DNA of 33,338 nt from an archaeon 13_2_20CM_2_53_6 (GTDB lineage Archaea; Thermoproteota; Bathyarchaeia; 40CM-2-53-6): contig MNDT01000031.1 in NCBI GenBank assembly GCA_001915065.1, positions 1-33,338 of the forward strand, written 5' to 3'. Under the pieces are notes generated by a model. That model saw only the letters and a list, made by a program, of their open reading frames with translations. It did not search any database and was not told where the DNA came from. Below, piece by piece: positions 1 to 8,562 of this stretch; the stretch's first letter is position 1, and each line of letters begins with the position of its first letter. The translations under genes were made by a program, and so were the position numbers.

Positions 1-217
1 CGCCGAAGGCAAGCAGATCCGGCTAGGGTAGACCCTGCCCTCCTACGTGTCCAATCTCTTACCAAGAAATATTTGAACGGTCAAATGGCAATCTTCTTGG
101 TCTGAGGAGAATCAGCTCCCTAGGGGCTTTGCCCGCCACGATCCTTTTCAGAGATGTCAGCCCGTTCGCTGAACCATGAACTTCGGAAGTCTTCTGGACT
201 GGACTGGCTGCTGAGAA

Positions 218-446
218 CGACAGAATTCGCCCAGAATAGGCGCGGATCAGCAATCAGGGAGGGGGGTCCCACGCGGAGGGTTTCGCACGCTTGGACGGAC
301 CCCACACGGCAACTATAGAAAACGGCCAATCAGCCCGTTCTGCCCGATAAACCGGAGTTCTCGCCCAGAACGGTTTTAGATGGCGAGAGGACCCCTTCCA
401 GGATTTAGAAATAAAAAATTTCCCACGACACAAAAGCACTCTTTGG
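218..446 (-). repeat. Dispersed ~230-bp repeat, copy 1 (inverted relative to copy 2)
   Basis: Read on the minus strand, this segment matches 8563-8793 on the plus strand over nearly its whole length, with scattered, mostly transition-type substitutions. Shared blocks include a CCAAAGAG...TTGTGTCG left end, an AT-rich TATA-like stretch, a TTCTGGGCGAG-type motif present once near each end, and a core. In the core GGGGTCC (263-269) and GGACCCC (297-303) are complementary and could form a stem. A short reading frame ending WDPPP-stop is shared by both copies, but copy 2 has stops upstream of it, so coding is doubtful. The rest of 1-581 (1-217 and 447-581) holds no gene I can support. Confidence 0.8.
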
Positions 447-581
447 AAGAAGTTCATGTTTGAAAATCGTTCAGAAAGCCGAGAGAACCTGAAGGACCAT
501 CCCCTCTGCCCAAGAGACTCGAGACCACCGGGTCCCAGCGACACAACACTCGTCTGCCTGAAAGGCCCCCCGGAAACGTCG

Positions 582-1958
582 CTATCGCATGCTTGCGTAG
601 CAGTCGATTATCGAAGCGATATATCTTATTCCGTTGATGAAATCCTCGGTCGTCGTATACTCGTTCGGCGCGTGAGCGTGAGAGTAGGCCGAGGGTGGCC
701 CGCTGCCCGTCCAGATAGACTCCATGCCCAGCCGCTTGGTAAAGAGATAGTCGGGACCCGACGCCGGGTTCCGCGGAATAACCACCGCACTGCTCCCATA
801 CGCGATCTTCGCCGCCTTCTCCGCTGCCAATGCTATCGGCGCCGATGGTCTCGTAAATGATGGTTCTATGAAGCCGAGCCCCCGGACCTGGATATCGTCG
901 AACCCGTGACCGTGCAAGTGCTCCTTCAACAGCCGCAGCTGCTTCCTCGGATTCTGGTTATAGACGAGCCGGAAGTCTATCTTCAACATCGCACTCCCCG
1001 GCAGCACAGTCTTCGAGCCCTCGCCGATGTACCCGGCCTTGAAGCCGCAGATCGTACACGTAGGCTCAGTCATGTAACGCCTCAACGCCTCCCGGTTACT
1101 CTTCGCCTTCAAAAAACTCTTGAGACCCCACTCCTTCAACAGGTTCTGGCCCCTAAACGGAACCTTCTCCAACAGACGCGACTGGGCCGGCGAGAAACGT
1201 TCCACGTCATCGTACCAGCCCTTGACGAGAATCTTGTCATCAGGGCCTTTGATCGTGGACATTGCCCAGACAAGCCGCCAGGCCGGATTCTCAGCTAGTG
1301 GAGCATAAGATGAGTGCAGATCCTCGCGAGCCTTTTTGCAGCGAAGCTCGACGTACAAGAGACCCTTGACCCCGAGGCTGATCTTGGCCCGGCCAGTCTC
1401 GTCAAAATCACCATCATAACAGACGACAGAATCCGCCTTCAACCGCTCAGCATTCTCCTCGACAAAGCCGGGAAGATGCGGACTACCAATCTCCTCCTCG
1501 CCCTCGACAATGAACTTGAGATTGAGAGGAACATCACCCGTCGCTTTCAGAAAGCTCTCCGTGGCCTTGATGAAAGACGTCACGTTGTTCTTACTATCCG
1601 CCGCACCCCGCGAGACGATCTTCCTACCCTGCATCTTCGCATCGAAAGGTCCAGAGACCCATTTCTCCAGAGGCTCCGGAGGCTGAACATCATAATGGCC
1701 ATAGATCAGGAGAGTCTTCGAGCTGGACTTCGACTTGGCCTCGCCGTAGACCACGGGATTACCGTTCTTGACGGGCAGAATCTTCGTCTTTACTCCAGCC
1801 ATCTCCATCTGCTTCTTTACTATCCTCGCGCAGTCCTCAATCCCAATCTTCTGGGCGGAAACGCTCGGCTGCTTGAGGAGGGTTCGAAAGTCCTGAAGAA
1901 ACCGGTCCTTGTTCTTCGATATGTACTCGAGAGATCTGTTCAGACTAGCGCTTGCCAC
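582..1958 (-). CDS. M20-family metallopeptidase (dipeptidase/carboxypeptidase-like)
   Basis: This is a 458-residue zinc-dependent exopeptidase of the M20 (ArgE/DapE/CNDP-like) family, probably cytosolic and acting on dipeptides or N-acyl amino acids. The metal-site motifs are in the expected order: YGHYDVQPP with H88, RGAADSKN with D121, EGEEEIGS (residues 152-159), CYDGDF around D182, and SAYSHAHAPNEY with H427/H429 near the C terminus. The dimerisation (lid) domain lies between about 195 and 370. Its length is typical of the CNDP-type subgroup. The start is GTG; an in-frame TAG lies shortly upstream and no ATG is available between them. A TATA-like TGTATAG near 1995-2001 would give a short leader. 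The exact substrate cannot be told from sequence; succinyl-diaminopimelate desuccinylase is less likely because no lysine-pathway genes are adjacent. Confidence 0.92.
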   Translation of the reverse strand: MASASLNRSLEYISKNKDRFLQDFRTLLKQPSVSAQKIGIEDCARIVKKQMEMAGVKTKILPVKNGNPVVYGEAKSKSSSKTLLIYGHYDVQPPEPLEKWVSGPFDAKMQGRKIVSRGAADSKNNVTSFIKATESFLKATGDVPLNLKFIVEGEEEIGSPHLPGFVEENAERLKADSVVCYDGDFDETGRAKISLGVKGLLYVELRCKKAREDLHSSYAPLAENPAWRLVWAMSTIKGPDDKILVKGWYDDVERFSPAQSRLLEKVPFRGQNLLKEWGLKSFLKAKSNREALRRYMTEPTCTICGFKAGYIGEGSKTVLPGSAMLKIDFRLVYNQNPRKQLRLLKEHLHGHGFDDIQVRGLGFIEPSFTRPSAPIALAAEKAAKIAYGSSAVVIPRNPASGPDYLFTKRLGMESIWTGSGPPSAYSHAHAPNEYTTTEDFINGIRYIASIIDCYASMR

Positions 1959-2055
1959 GGTAGCGATGGAGCTCTATTGAGTAGATAGCTTCTTCTATAC
2001 AGGCCAACACCGCGTCAAGCTTGCGTCATTCTCTCGAGACTAGGAATCTTTAGAG

Positions 2056-2430
2056 CTAGCTCGGGGAAGAATCGTCTTCTGACGCCTTCTCTAGACCCTT
2101 TCTCGTACGCCTTGAAACCAGTGTCGAAGTCAGCAACGAGAGGGTTAGGGCAGGAACAATTATGAGAGACACGAGGAAGGGGAGGGCTCCCGGCGTTATT
2201 GTGGTCTCTGTTGGCGTCTGAGTCTTCGTACTGTTCGCGAGTTGCACAGTTGCATTTGGATTGAATGCGGTGGTCGTTGTTCCGGAGGTCGAATTTGTGC
2301 CCGTCGTTCTTGTTGACGGGGAAGATTGGGAAGGGACTGCTAGGATACCTGGAAGTGCGATGAACCCTAATCCAGTTATGACTCCGAGCATAACGACCAA
2401 TGTCAGCCTTGTTCTCGCGCCTAGCTTCAA
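2056..2430 (-). CDS. Small two-TM protein with Thr/Ser-rich linker
   Basis: This 124-residue protein is not recognised. A hydrophobic segment at about 8-32 looks like a signal peptide or N-terminal anchor. It is followed by a low-complexity Thr/Ser/Asn linker (about 34-80, with several N-x-S/T sequons), a second membrane helix at about 81-104, and a short charged tail beginning SRRTRKG that is likely cytoplasmic. The composition fits an archaeal surface-exposed, possibly glycosylated protein. An in-frame TAG lies 21 nt upstream of the TTG start, and no ATG or GTG is available in that short interval. It is in the same orientation as the flanking peptidase and winged-helix genes, but gaps of about 95 bp make an operon uncertain. 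Confidence 0.6.
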   Translation of the reverse strand: MKLGARTRLTLVVMLGVITGLGFIALPGILAVPSQSSPSTRTTGTNSTSGTTTTAFNPNATVQLANSTKTQTPTETTITPGALPFLVSLIIVPALTLSLLTSTLVSRRTRKGLEKASEDDSSPS

Positions 2431-2524
2431 GCTTCGACTCGCCTTCTTCTACTGCGGCCTTCTATGGTATTGATTGGTCGTCCCCTCGGCATAATCCCAC
2501 ACGTTAGAACGGTCCGTACCATCA

Positions 2525-2971
2525 TCAGAACGGTCTCAGCCTCCACGCCCTGTAAGTCTCAGTCCATGAAACGAGTGCCGCGGATCCTCCAAAGACGAAC
2601 GCCATGATATTATGGGCTGAAAAATTGGGCGGATAGAAGATGGGGTAGAGGACCAGCATTACAGTAAACATGGTCGAATAGAACAGGTAGCGTGGCAGAA
2701 GGAACCCGAGAACGCCGACAAAGTCTCGCAGCACACCCACCTTTACATGCTCAATGAGATGATATTCCCCCGTCAAGTCCTTCTCCAGCAATCCCAGCGT
2801 CCGAAGTTTCTCTAAATGATGCATTGCAACGCTAGGGCTGCTCAATCCGAGGGCCCGCTGCACAGGCCTCACTCCGACAGACCGGTTCTTCGAACCAAGT
2901 ATGTGCCAGTAGACCCTCAGCGTGACCCCTCGCAGTTCTGATTCTACAATCTTGTCACGGTCCTTCTCCAA
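2525..2971 (-). CDS. Membrane-anchored winged-helix transcriptional regulator
   Basis: The 148-residue product has an N-terminal winged-helix DNA-binding domain (about 5-73). The recognition-helix region contains LGLSSPSVAMHHLEKLRTLG, and the wing reads GLLEKDLTGEYHL. Two hydrophobic helices follow at about 84-110 and 118-137. wHTH domains followed by one or two membrane helices recur in archaea and are thought to be membrane-tethered one-component regulators; the ligand is unknown. The start is TTG with no good ATG in frame. The gene is divergent from the beta-propeller gene at 3097, sharing a 125-bp intergenic region, so regulation of that neighbour or of itself is a reasonable inference. 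Confidence 0.8.
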   Translation of the reverse strand: MEKDRDKIVESELRGVTLRVYWHILGSKNRSVGVRPVQRALGLSSPSVAMHHLEKLRTLGLLEKDLTGEYHLIEHVKVGVLRDFVGVLGFLLPRYLFYSTMFTVMLVLYPIFYPPNFSAHNIMAFVFGGSAALVSWTETYRAWRLRPF

Positions 2972-3064
2972 CGCCGACCCTCCGAAGAGACAACATTGCC
3001 GGAGGATAGAATCTTACGCTTTAGGGAGGCGTTCTGTTCTCTGAACGCCCCGTTCGAAACACTG

Positions 3065-3072
3065 GAATTAAG
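3065..3072 (+). promoter_or_regulatory. TATA-like box for the beta-propeller gene
   Basis: GAATTAAG sits 25-32 nt upstream of the ATG at 3097. This is the archaeal TATA spacing expected when transcription begins at or next to the start codon (a leaderless mRNA). Confidence 0.4.
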
Positions 3073-3096
3073 CCCCAGCACAGAGAGTATGTTACC

Positions 3097-5010
3097 ATGC
3101 GACCCCTAAGCCTTGGTACAGCCGTTTCTGTTCTGTCGCTGATAGCGCTAACCATGGTCCCGGTTACGATGTACCTGACTCATAGCCCAGCCACTCCAAC
3201 AGTTCACTCGTTAACTCCCTTCTCATCCTACGAGGAGCTACAACAGTTCATATTCACAAAAAGCTGTAATGGCCTTGAAGTCCGTGGTCTATACAATCCC
3301 AACCCGGCTCCCCAACCCTTGTCCGGGAATGAACTGAGCGCAACTGCCGCATCCAGTTCCTCCTACTCGGGCTCGATTCCAACCCACTCAGAGACCAACG
3401 CACAAGTCGCGGGGGTCGACGAACTGGACACGGTGAAGAATGATGGGACATACCTTTACACCGTCACAAACAACACGGTCGCCATAGTCCTCGCTTATCC
3501 GGTTGTAGACGCAAAACAAGTGGCGAGGATCTCCGTAAACGGCTCTATCCAAGGAATCTTCATCGACGGCAGCCGGCTGGTGGTCATCACCCAACATTTC
3601 CAGTATTATCCAGTGCCTTACTACACCACGGGGGGTCCAGCAGTCGCCGGAGGAGTAAGCACGATAGCCGTGCCCGCCCACTCTTACGACCAGACCAGCT
3701 CAGTGTGGATCTTCGACGTCTCCAACCACTCCAATCCAGTCCTAACCACCACGGTCATATCTAATGGAACACTGTCTGGGGCTCGTCTGATTGGAGACTA
3801 CGTGTACATGGTTTCGACCCAGCCCATCGGGTGCTCAGAGCCAGTCCCACTTCCAGAAAACATTCTCGATGGCCATGCATTGACAATAATGCCCGGCCAG
3901 ATCTACCACTCTGACATTGCGGACTACGCTCAGAGCTTTACGACAGTCATCGCCGTTGACGTCAGCCAGATCAACCCGGCTCCGGCTGCGAAGACATTCC
4001 TGATCGGAACAAGTAGCAACATCTACGTCTCACTCAACCAGATCTACCTCACACAGCCGATCTGGAGCCAGACAGAACAGACTACCATTCACAGGATCAG
4101 CATCAATGGGTCTTCCATAAATTACGAAGCCACCGGGACAGTTCCAGGACATGTACTCAACCAGTTCTCGATGGACGAATACAACGGCTACTTCCGGATA
4201 GCAACCAGCGAATACGGTTACGCCAGGGTCCTCGCCTTTCAGACCGCAGTCTCCACGGTGTCGCCGCAGCAGCAGACCGACTTGTACGTGCTGGACAGCG
4301 GCCTTCGAACTATTGGAAGTCTCGAAAGATTATCACCGGGAGAAGCGTTCTACACTTCCAGGTTCATGGGGGATAGAGCCTACCTGGTCACGTATCAGAG
4401 GATGGACCCATTGTTTGTAATAAGTCTCCAGGACCCGTCCCAACCAAAGGTGCTCGGCCAGCTCAACATAACCGGAGTGTCGGACTATCTACAACCCTAT
4501 GATGAGACCCACTTGATAGGCCTAGGAAAATCCTCGACGAACGTGACGTGGGAGAACGCTGCTCTCTTCCAAGGCCTCAAGCTCAGCTTCTTCGACGTCT
4601 CCGACCCCAATCATCCCGTAGACACCAGCAATTTCCTGGTTGGAGATCGTGGCAGTGACTCGCCGGCATTGACCGACCACAGAGCAGTACTCTTCGACGA
4701 GTCGCTGAATCTGCTTGTCATCCCGGTCGAGATCGCGCAGGCGCAACAGAGTTCGACCTATCCGTGGGCTTACAATCCTCCTGTCTGGCAAGGCGCCTAC
4801 GTGTTCAACGTAACAGGCCAGAACGGACTCGTCTTCAGAGGAGGAGTAACTCACCTACCCACCGGTGAACTGCCCAGCTACTACAATACCAACCTCTTCG
4901 TCGATAGAGCACTCTACATCGGCGGCGTACTGTATACTGTGAGCAACAGCATGGTGAAGATGAACAGTCTGGCGGATCTGACGGAGATCGGCTCCGTTAG
5001 CTTGGCGTAG
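3097..5010 (+). CDS. Secreted beta-propeller domain protein (PF09826-like)
   Basis: This 637-residue extracytoplasmic protein begins with a signal peptide or N-terminal anchor (hydrophobic 8-28). The diagnostic block of the archaeal/bacterial 'beta propeller domain' family is at 101-117: NAQVAGVDELDTVKNDG. It is followed by many blade-like strands with motifs such as YLYTVTNNTVAIVLAYP and SSVWIFDVSNHSNPV. There are no C-terminal membrane helix and no evident catalytic motif. Members are usually predicted secreted proteins with Ig-like or propeller architecture; biochemical function is unknown, and binding of a surface polymer or partner is only a guess. The ATG start is favoured by the TATA-like box at 3065-3072 and by the signal sequence starting there. 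The gene is convergent with the downstream PfkB-family kinase, with only 4 bp between stop codons. Confidence 0.88.
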   Translation: MRPLSLGTAVSVLSLIALTMVPVTMYLTHSPATPTVHSLTPFSSYEELQQFIFTKSCNGLEVRGLYNPNPAPQPLSGNELSATAASSSSYSGSIPTHSETNAQVAGVDELDTVKNDGTYLYTVTNNTVAIVLAYPVVDAKQVARISVNGSIQGIFIDGSRLVVITQHFQYYPVPYYTTGGPAVAGGVSTIAVPAHSYDQTSSVWIFDVSNHSNPVLTTTVISNGTLSGARLIGDYVYMVSTQPIGCSEPVPLPENILDGHALTIMPGQIYHSDIADYAQSFTTVIAVDVSQINPAPAAKTFLIGTSSNIYVSLNQIYLTQPIWSQTEQTTIHRISINGSSINYEATGTVPGHVLNQFSMDEYNGYFRIATSEYGYARVLAFQTAVSTVSPQQQTDLYVLDSGLRTIGSLERLSPGEAFYTSRFMGDRAYLVTYQRMDPLFVISLQDPSQPKVLGQLNITGVSDYLQPYDETHLIGLGKSSTNVTWENAALFQGLKLSFFDVSDPNHPVDTSNFLVGDRGSDSPALTDHRAVLFDESLNLLVIPVEIAQAQQSSTYPWAYNPPVWQGAYVFNVTGQNGLVFRGGVTHLPTGELPSYYNTNLFVDRALYIGGVLYTVSNSMVKMNSLADLTEIGSVSLA

Positions 5011-5014
5011 TCAG

Positions 5015-5962
5015 CTAGTCAAAATATTTCCGATAAGACTCTTCTAGGTCTTTCCTCGTCGGGCTTCCACGCGTCTCCGGATGACATGCTTTCAACGCTC
5101 CAGCCATGTTGGCGAACCGAAACGCGTCAATGTCGTTGACGCCCAGAACCTTGTAGGCTGCAAAGGCTCCGACGAACGCGTCGCCACTCCCGGTCGTGTT
5201 GACCACTTTCCGTCCAAGCTTCTCAAGCGAGATTCTTGGAATCCTTGATAGCTTGCCTGCCGAGTAGAAGGCGGCGCCTCTATTTCCCAGCGTGACGAGA
5301 ATTTTTGCTTTGGGCGCGGCCTTGTTCAACGAGGATAATGCTTGATCAAGCCGCTTGACACCTGCGAAGAGAGGCGCTTCATGTTCGTTAAGGACCAAGT
5401 AGTCTATCTCCTCCATGTCGTCCTCGAACTCGCTCAGCCCGTATCTTGTCAGAACGCCCGGGTGCCAGATTACGGACTTGCGGAGTCTTCGGCCCTCGGC
5501 CAGCAACCTTCCGGCAACTTGTCGTGGTGGGTCGATTACGACGAGCGTCTGGATGTTTGCGAGGACGGATTGGACTGTGGGTAGCATTAGATGGTCCTGG
5601 TTGAGTCCCGCGTTTGCGCCGAAGTGGGTCTCGATGACGTTGCTGCCTTTCTGGTCGACTGTTATGTAGGCTTGTCCGGACTCGAAGCGGTCGAGCATCT
5701 GGACGGTTGATGCGTCAACGCCTTCCTGTTTTAGGATGGAGATCTGTTTCTCCGCTACATCATCTCTTCCTAGACATGCGATGAGTGCGACGTGTCCTTG
5801 GCCGAGTATTCTGGTGGCGGCGACCGCCACGTTGCCTCCTTTACCCCCCGGCACCCGGTCGATCTTCTCTACGACTACCTCCTGTCCGGAGCGGGGGATC
5901 TGTTTGACGAAGAGGTTGATGTCCCAGTTGAGGGCGCCGGTGATGGCTAGTTCTGGCGGCAA
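5015..5962 (-). CDS. PfkB-family carbohydrate kinase (ribokinase-like)
   Basis: The 315-residue cytosolic kinase transfers the ATP gamma-phosphate to a sugar or nucleoside hydroxyl. Family signatures are clear: substrate-binding GGKGGN (39-44) after an N-terminal ITGALNWDINLF segment, and the C-terminal signature NTTGSGDAF (255-263) with catalytic-base D261 and the GSGD anion hole. The length is typical of ribokinases and archaeal nucleoside kinases. The neighbouring PRPP synthase on the same strand (75 bp upstream) makes a role in ribose or nucleoside phosphorylation feeding PRPP attractive, but the substrate is not determined by sequence. The start is TTG; the only nearby ATG upstream is out of frame and an in-frame TAG precedes it. 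Confidence 0.9.
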   Translation of the reverse strand: MPPELAITGALNWDINLFVKQIPRSGQEVVVEKIDRVPGGKGGNVAVAATRILGQGHVALIACLGRDDVAEKQISILKQEGVDASTVQMLDRFESGQAYITVDQKGSNVIETHFGANAGLNQDHLMLPTVQSVLANIQTLVVIDPPRQVAGRLLAEGRRLRKSVIWHPGVLTRYGLSEFEDDMEEIDYLVLNEHEAPLFAGVKRLDQALSSLNKAAPKAKILVTLGNRGAAFYSAGKLSRIPRISLEKLGRKVVNTTGSGDAFVGAFAAYKVLGVNDIDAFRFANMAGALKACHPETRGSPTRKDLEESYRKYFD

Positions 5963-6036
5963 TGATCTCCCGCGCGATCGCGAGCCATTGTCCTAATGAA
6001 TGTTCAAGCTGTACACTGGTCTGCGTTCAGCATCGT

Positions 6037-6939
6037 CTATGGTCTTGTTTTGAGAGCTGCGGCTATGACGGGGGCGACGGAGACGGTGCTGATGGGGCTT
6101 GGAATTGTGTCTGTTCCGACTATTCTTGTGGCTCCTGCGGCTCTGATCCGTTTCAGTGCTCCGTCCGCTAGCACGGGGTGGGTGCAGAGTACGAAGATTC
6201 GTCTGGCGCCTTTTTTCTTGCAGGCCTTTGCGGCTTCTGCGATGGTTCCTCCGGTGCTGATGATGTCGTCTGCGAAGACAATGTCTCGACCCTTGACGTC
6301 TACACTTCCTGTGTCCATTTCGAGTCTGGATTTTGTCTCTCCTTCTTTGCGGACCCGTCTCTTGGTGAACGCTGTGTGTTCAGCGTCTAGCTCCTTTGCC
6401 ACTGTTCCGGCCCACTGTTCGGCCTCCTCGTCAGGTCCGACGACGATTGGTTTCTTCGGTCTCAGGTTCTCGCGTGCGTACTTGCCGAGGAGGTTCATTG
6501 CTGAAACGTTCTGGGCGGGGATCTTGAAGACTTTGGAGACGTCTCCGAGCCGGTGGAGGTGGCAGTCGATCGTGATGATGGATGTTGTGCCGGCGGCTTC
6601 GAAGAATTTTGCGAGGGAGGCCGAGCTTAGAGCTTCGCCCGGGTAGAAGCGGGAGTCTTGGCGGGCATAGGCTAGGTATGGGGTGACTCCGGTTATGGAG
6701 GTGGCACCCATGTCTCGTAGTGTGTCTGCGATGAGGAGGTATTCGAAGACGTACTCGTCTGGTGTCCGGTAGAGTGACTGGATCAGCGCGACGTCTTGGC
6801 CTTTGACCTCCTCGTGGATCCGGATGTATTTTTCGCCGTCGGGGAATCTCTTGATCTCGATCCGCCCAGGTTCTTGGCCGAGCTGCTTTGCCACCTTCTC
6901 GGCGAGGCTGGTGGAGGCTGAGCCGCCGATTACTATCAT
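6037..6939 (-). CDS. prs: Ribose-phosphate pyrophosphokinase (PRPP synthase)
   Basis: This 300-residue enzyme makes PRPP from ribose 5-phosphate and ATP for purine, pyrimidine, histidine and tryptophan synthesis. Recognisable elements are FPDGEKYIRI near 32-41, the YARQDSRF ATP-site segment (91-98), DCHLHR (125-130), the flexible-loop KRR (193-195), and the PRPP-binding loop FADDIISTGGT (222-232) with acidic D224/D225. A longer reading frame extends upstream to 7062. I chose the ATG at 6939 because the protein then starts MIVIGGS as in archaeal homologues, and because a TATA-like box lies 30-39 nt upstream. The length is slightly above the usual ~285-290 for archaeal members. It is divergent from the KaiC-like gene. 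Confidence 0.95.
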   Translation of the reverse strand: MIVIGGSASTSLAEKVAKQLGQEPGRIEIKRFPDGEKYIRIHEEVKGQDVALIQSLYRTPDEYVFEYLLIADTLRDMGATSITGVTPYLAYARQDSRFYPGEALSSASLAKFFEAAGTTSIITIDCHLHRLGDVSKVFKIPAQNVSAMNLLGKYARENLRPKKPIVVGPDEEAEQWAGTVAKELDAEHTAFTKRRVRKEGETKSRLEMDTGSVDVKGRDIVFADDIISTGGTIAEAAKACKKKGARRIFVLCTHPVLADGALKRIRAAGATRIVGTDTIPSPISTVSVAPVIAAALKTRP

Positions 6940-6968
6940 AGAGAAAGGGTAGCGTGGCGGCCGGGGTC

Positions 6969-6978
6969 TAATAAAAGC
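6969..6978 (-). promoter_or_regulatory. TATA-like box between prs and the KaiC-like gene
   Basis: On the minus strand this reads GCTTTTATTA, 30-39 nt before the prs ATG, fitting a leaderless prs transcript. The same AT-rich stretch lies ~25-33 nt before the GTG at 7002 on the plus strand, so it may serve both divergent genes. Confidence 0.5.
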
Positions 6979-7001
6979 TGAGCCAGAAGCGAGCGAAGGC
7001 G

Positions 7002-7898
7002 GTGTGGGATGTGGCAGATTCATCACAGTTGGTAGATGTCGGTTCCGAGTGTCACTTCCCAACTCTCGTTCCGGTTACAAGCCACCTTTCGAACCACTGC
7101 ACAACCCGTTTGGTGCGGCGTGCATTCTTGAAGAGAGCGGCTGATGATCATAGGGTCGAGGCCCTCCAGCCGACCGGGATTCCAATTCTCGACAAGGTGA
7201 CCGGGGGCGGCTTTCCTCGGCCGTCAGCGATTGCTCTTCTGGGCCCTATTGGCAGTGGGAAGTCGATGCTTGTCCGGGAGCTGGTGACGAACTTCATCCG
7301 TCAAGGATGTAGCCTACTCTACTACTGTATCGATGATCCGGCGGACATTGTCAAGCTTGGACTGGAGGATCATCATATCGCCGTGGACAAGATCGAGTCG
7401 GAGGGCCGGTTGGAGTTTGTTGACATGTTCTCGCTCGGGGCGCAGAAGCTGGCGGAGTCGTTGCCGAAGATGGATCCGTCGGAGATACTGGATGAGACTT
7501 TGAAGTTTCAAGACCTATTGAGCTATGGTCGGGCCTTTGCGTTGAAACCGGGTCTGGGTCCGAAGATTATAGTGATGGACTCGATCACGCCATTCTTTCT
7601 CCTGACTGAAGCGCGAAAGGTATTCCAGTACGTCCAGGTGATGCGGTTTGCGACTAGGATAGCGCGGGCTGTGACGATCGCGATCCTCCACACGGAGGTT
7701 GTGGATGAGTCTTTGGAGAATGCCACGGCGAATTTGGCTGATGGTGTGATCGAGATGAGGAAGAGGAGTGGTGAGATCTTGTTGAAGGGTGGTACGATGA
7801 AGGTGTTGCGGATTGGGCGGAACCCGGTAGCGTCTCGGGGATACTTCTACCAGATCACCCAGCAAGGAATAGTCTTCTCGAACACGCCAGTGATCTAG
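7002..7898 (+). CDS. KaiC/RadA-like single RecA-domain ATPase
   Basis: This is a 298-residue RecA-superfamily ATPase of the archaeal KaiC-like group. Residues 57-72 (PTGIPILDKVTGGGFP) are the canonical KaiC lead-in. Walker A is GPIGSGKS (81-88) and Walker B is IIVMDS (189-194). A C-terminal section (LLKGGTMKVLRIGRNP...YFYQITQQGI) matches the family's closing strands. There is one RecA domain only. Where KaiC proteins usually have an EE catalytic pair after the 'YCxxE' strand, this one reads YYCIDDPADIV, i.e. Asp-Asp. The first ~50 residues do not look like the family. A GTG at 7113 or TTG at 7128 could be the true start, although the TATA-like stretch at 6969-6978 favours a leaderless start at 7002. 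Roles of archaeal KaiC-like proteins range over signalling and regulation; none can be assigned here. Confidence 0.82.
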   Translation: MWDVADSSQLVDVGSECHFPTLVPVTSHLSNHCTTRLVRRAFLKRAADDHRVEALQPTGIPILDKVTGGGFPRPSAIALLGPIGSGKSMLVRELVTNFIRQGCSLLYYCIDDPADIVKLGLEDHHIAVDKIESEGRLEFVDMFSLGAQKLAESLPKMDPSEILDETLKFQDLLSYGRAFALKPGLGPKIIVMDSITPFFLLTEARKVFQYVQVMRFATRIARAVTIAILHTEVVDESLENATANLADGVIEMRKRSGEILLKGGTMKVLRIGRNPVASRGYFYQITQQGIVFSNTPVI

Positions 7899-7915
7899 GA
7901 AGCTAGATTTTGGTT

Positions 7916-8512
7916 CTACCTTGTTGGCTGGCTGGTTGGGACGGAGACTTCTGCGCGACGGATCGCGGTGGTTCTGGCCAGGCTGTTGTTCAAGACGAGG
8001 GACAGGGCCAAGACGACTATTGCGACGATGAAGATGTAGAATCCAGTCTCGAATCCCCCAGTGTACGTGGTTCCGAAGACTGCTCCGGTACCGATGGGTC
8101 CTGATGCGCATAGAGGGAACAATAGGCAGTAGGTGGATGTCACGTAAGCTATTGTGATGGTGTAGGCGACTGGTGTTAGGATTGACACTACTAGTCCGGC
8201 TGCCAAGTATTTCCGGACGAGAGTGAGGCCACCAGTGAGGGCGAGTGATGCCGCGACCAGGGCTAGAATCAGCACTATGAGGCTTGAAAAGGTGAATGTC
8301 TGAGAGATGCTGGCAGTCGAGAGAGAATCGGGCCGGCCTAGTCTGCGGAGGGCCGCTGAACCTGGCGGGCTCCTGAGCGCCCAGCGGGCTAGTGATACCG
8401 TGTCGAAACCCAAGAGTTCGTAGATTCCCCACCAGGGGAGGAAGACGCTGGCGAGGGCTATTGCTGCGCCGATCATCGCGACAGAATTGATTCTCCAATA
8501 CACGGTGCTCAT
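7916..8512 (-). CDS. Four-helix membrane protein of unknown function
   Basis: The 198-residue protein is not recognised. Predicted membrane helices are at about 9-29, 74-98, 103-125 and 155-174, with a charged C-terminal tail. Between helices 1 and 2 lies a ~45-residue loop beginning FLPWWGIYELLGFDT. C129 and C135 lie in the loop after helix 3 and could pair. The ATG start is followed directly by an amphipathic N terminus. It is convergent with the KaiC-like gene (17-bp gap). A long overlapping antisense frame (7515-8498) exists, but its Arg/His/Pro-rich composition marks it as a shadow. Confidence 0.7.
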   Translation of the reverse strand: MSTVYWRINSVAMIGAAIALASVFLPWWGIYELLGFDTVSLARWALRSPPGSAALRRLGRPDSLSTASISQTFTFSSLIVLILALVAASLALTGGLTLVRKYLAAGLVVSILTPVAYTITIAYVTSTYCLLFPLCASGPIGTGAVFGTTYTGGFETGFYIFIVAIVVLALSLVLNNSLARTTAIRRAEVSVPTSQPTR

Positions 8513-8562
8513 GCTATTGACGGATTGTTGGTTCTGAGCTCTAACCTTGGCTGGGCAGAGCG

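Noticed and set aside
1-31. Possible tail of an upstream gene (ten codons ending in TAG at 29-31)
   Set aside because: Too short to distinguish from chance.
254-544. 96-codon minus-strand frame across repeat copy 1
   Set aside because: The matching frame in repeat copy 2 contains stops upstream of the shared WDPPP end, so it is unlikely to be a conserved protein.
1314-1988. 224-codon plus-strand frame opposite the M20 peptidase
   Set aside because: Shadow of the peptidase: Leu/Arg-rich with no motifs, whereas the opposite strand has the full M20 signature.
7515-8498. 327-codon minus-strand frame antisense to the KaiC-like gene and overlapping the membrane protein
   Set aside because: Arg/His/Pro/Ser-rich composition without any domain; both overlapped genes have convincing protein features.
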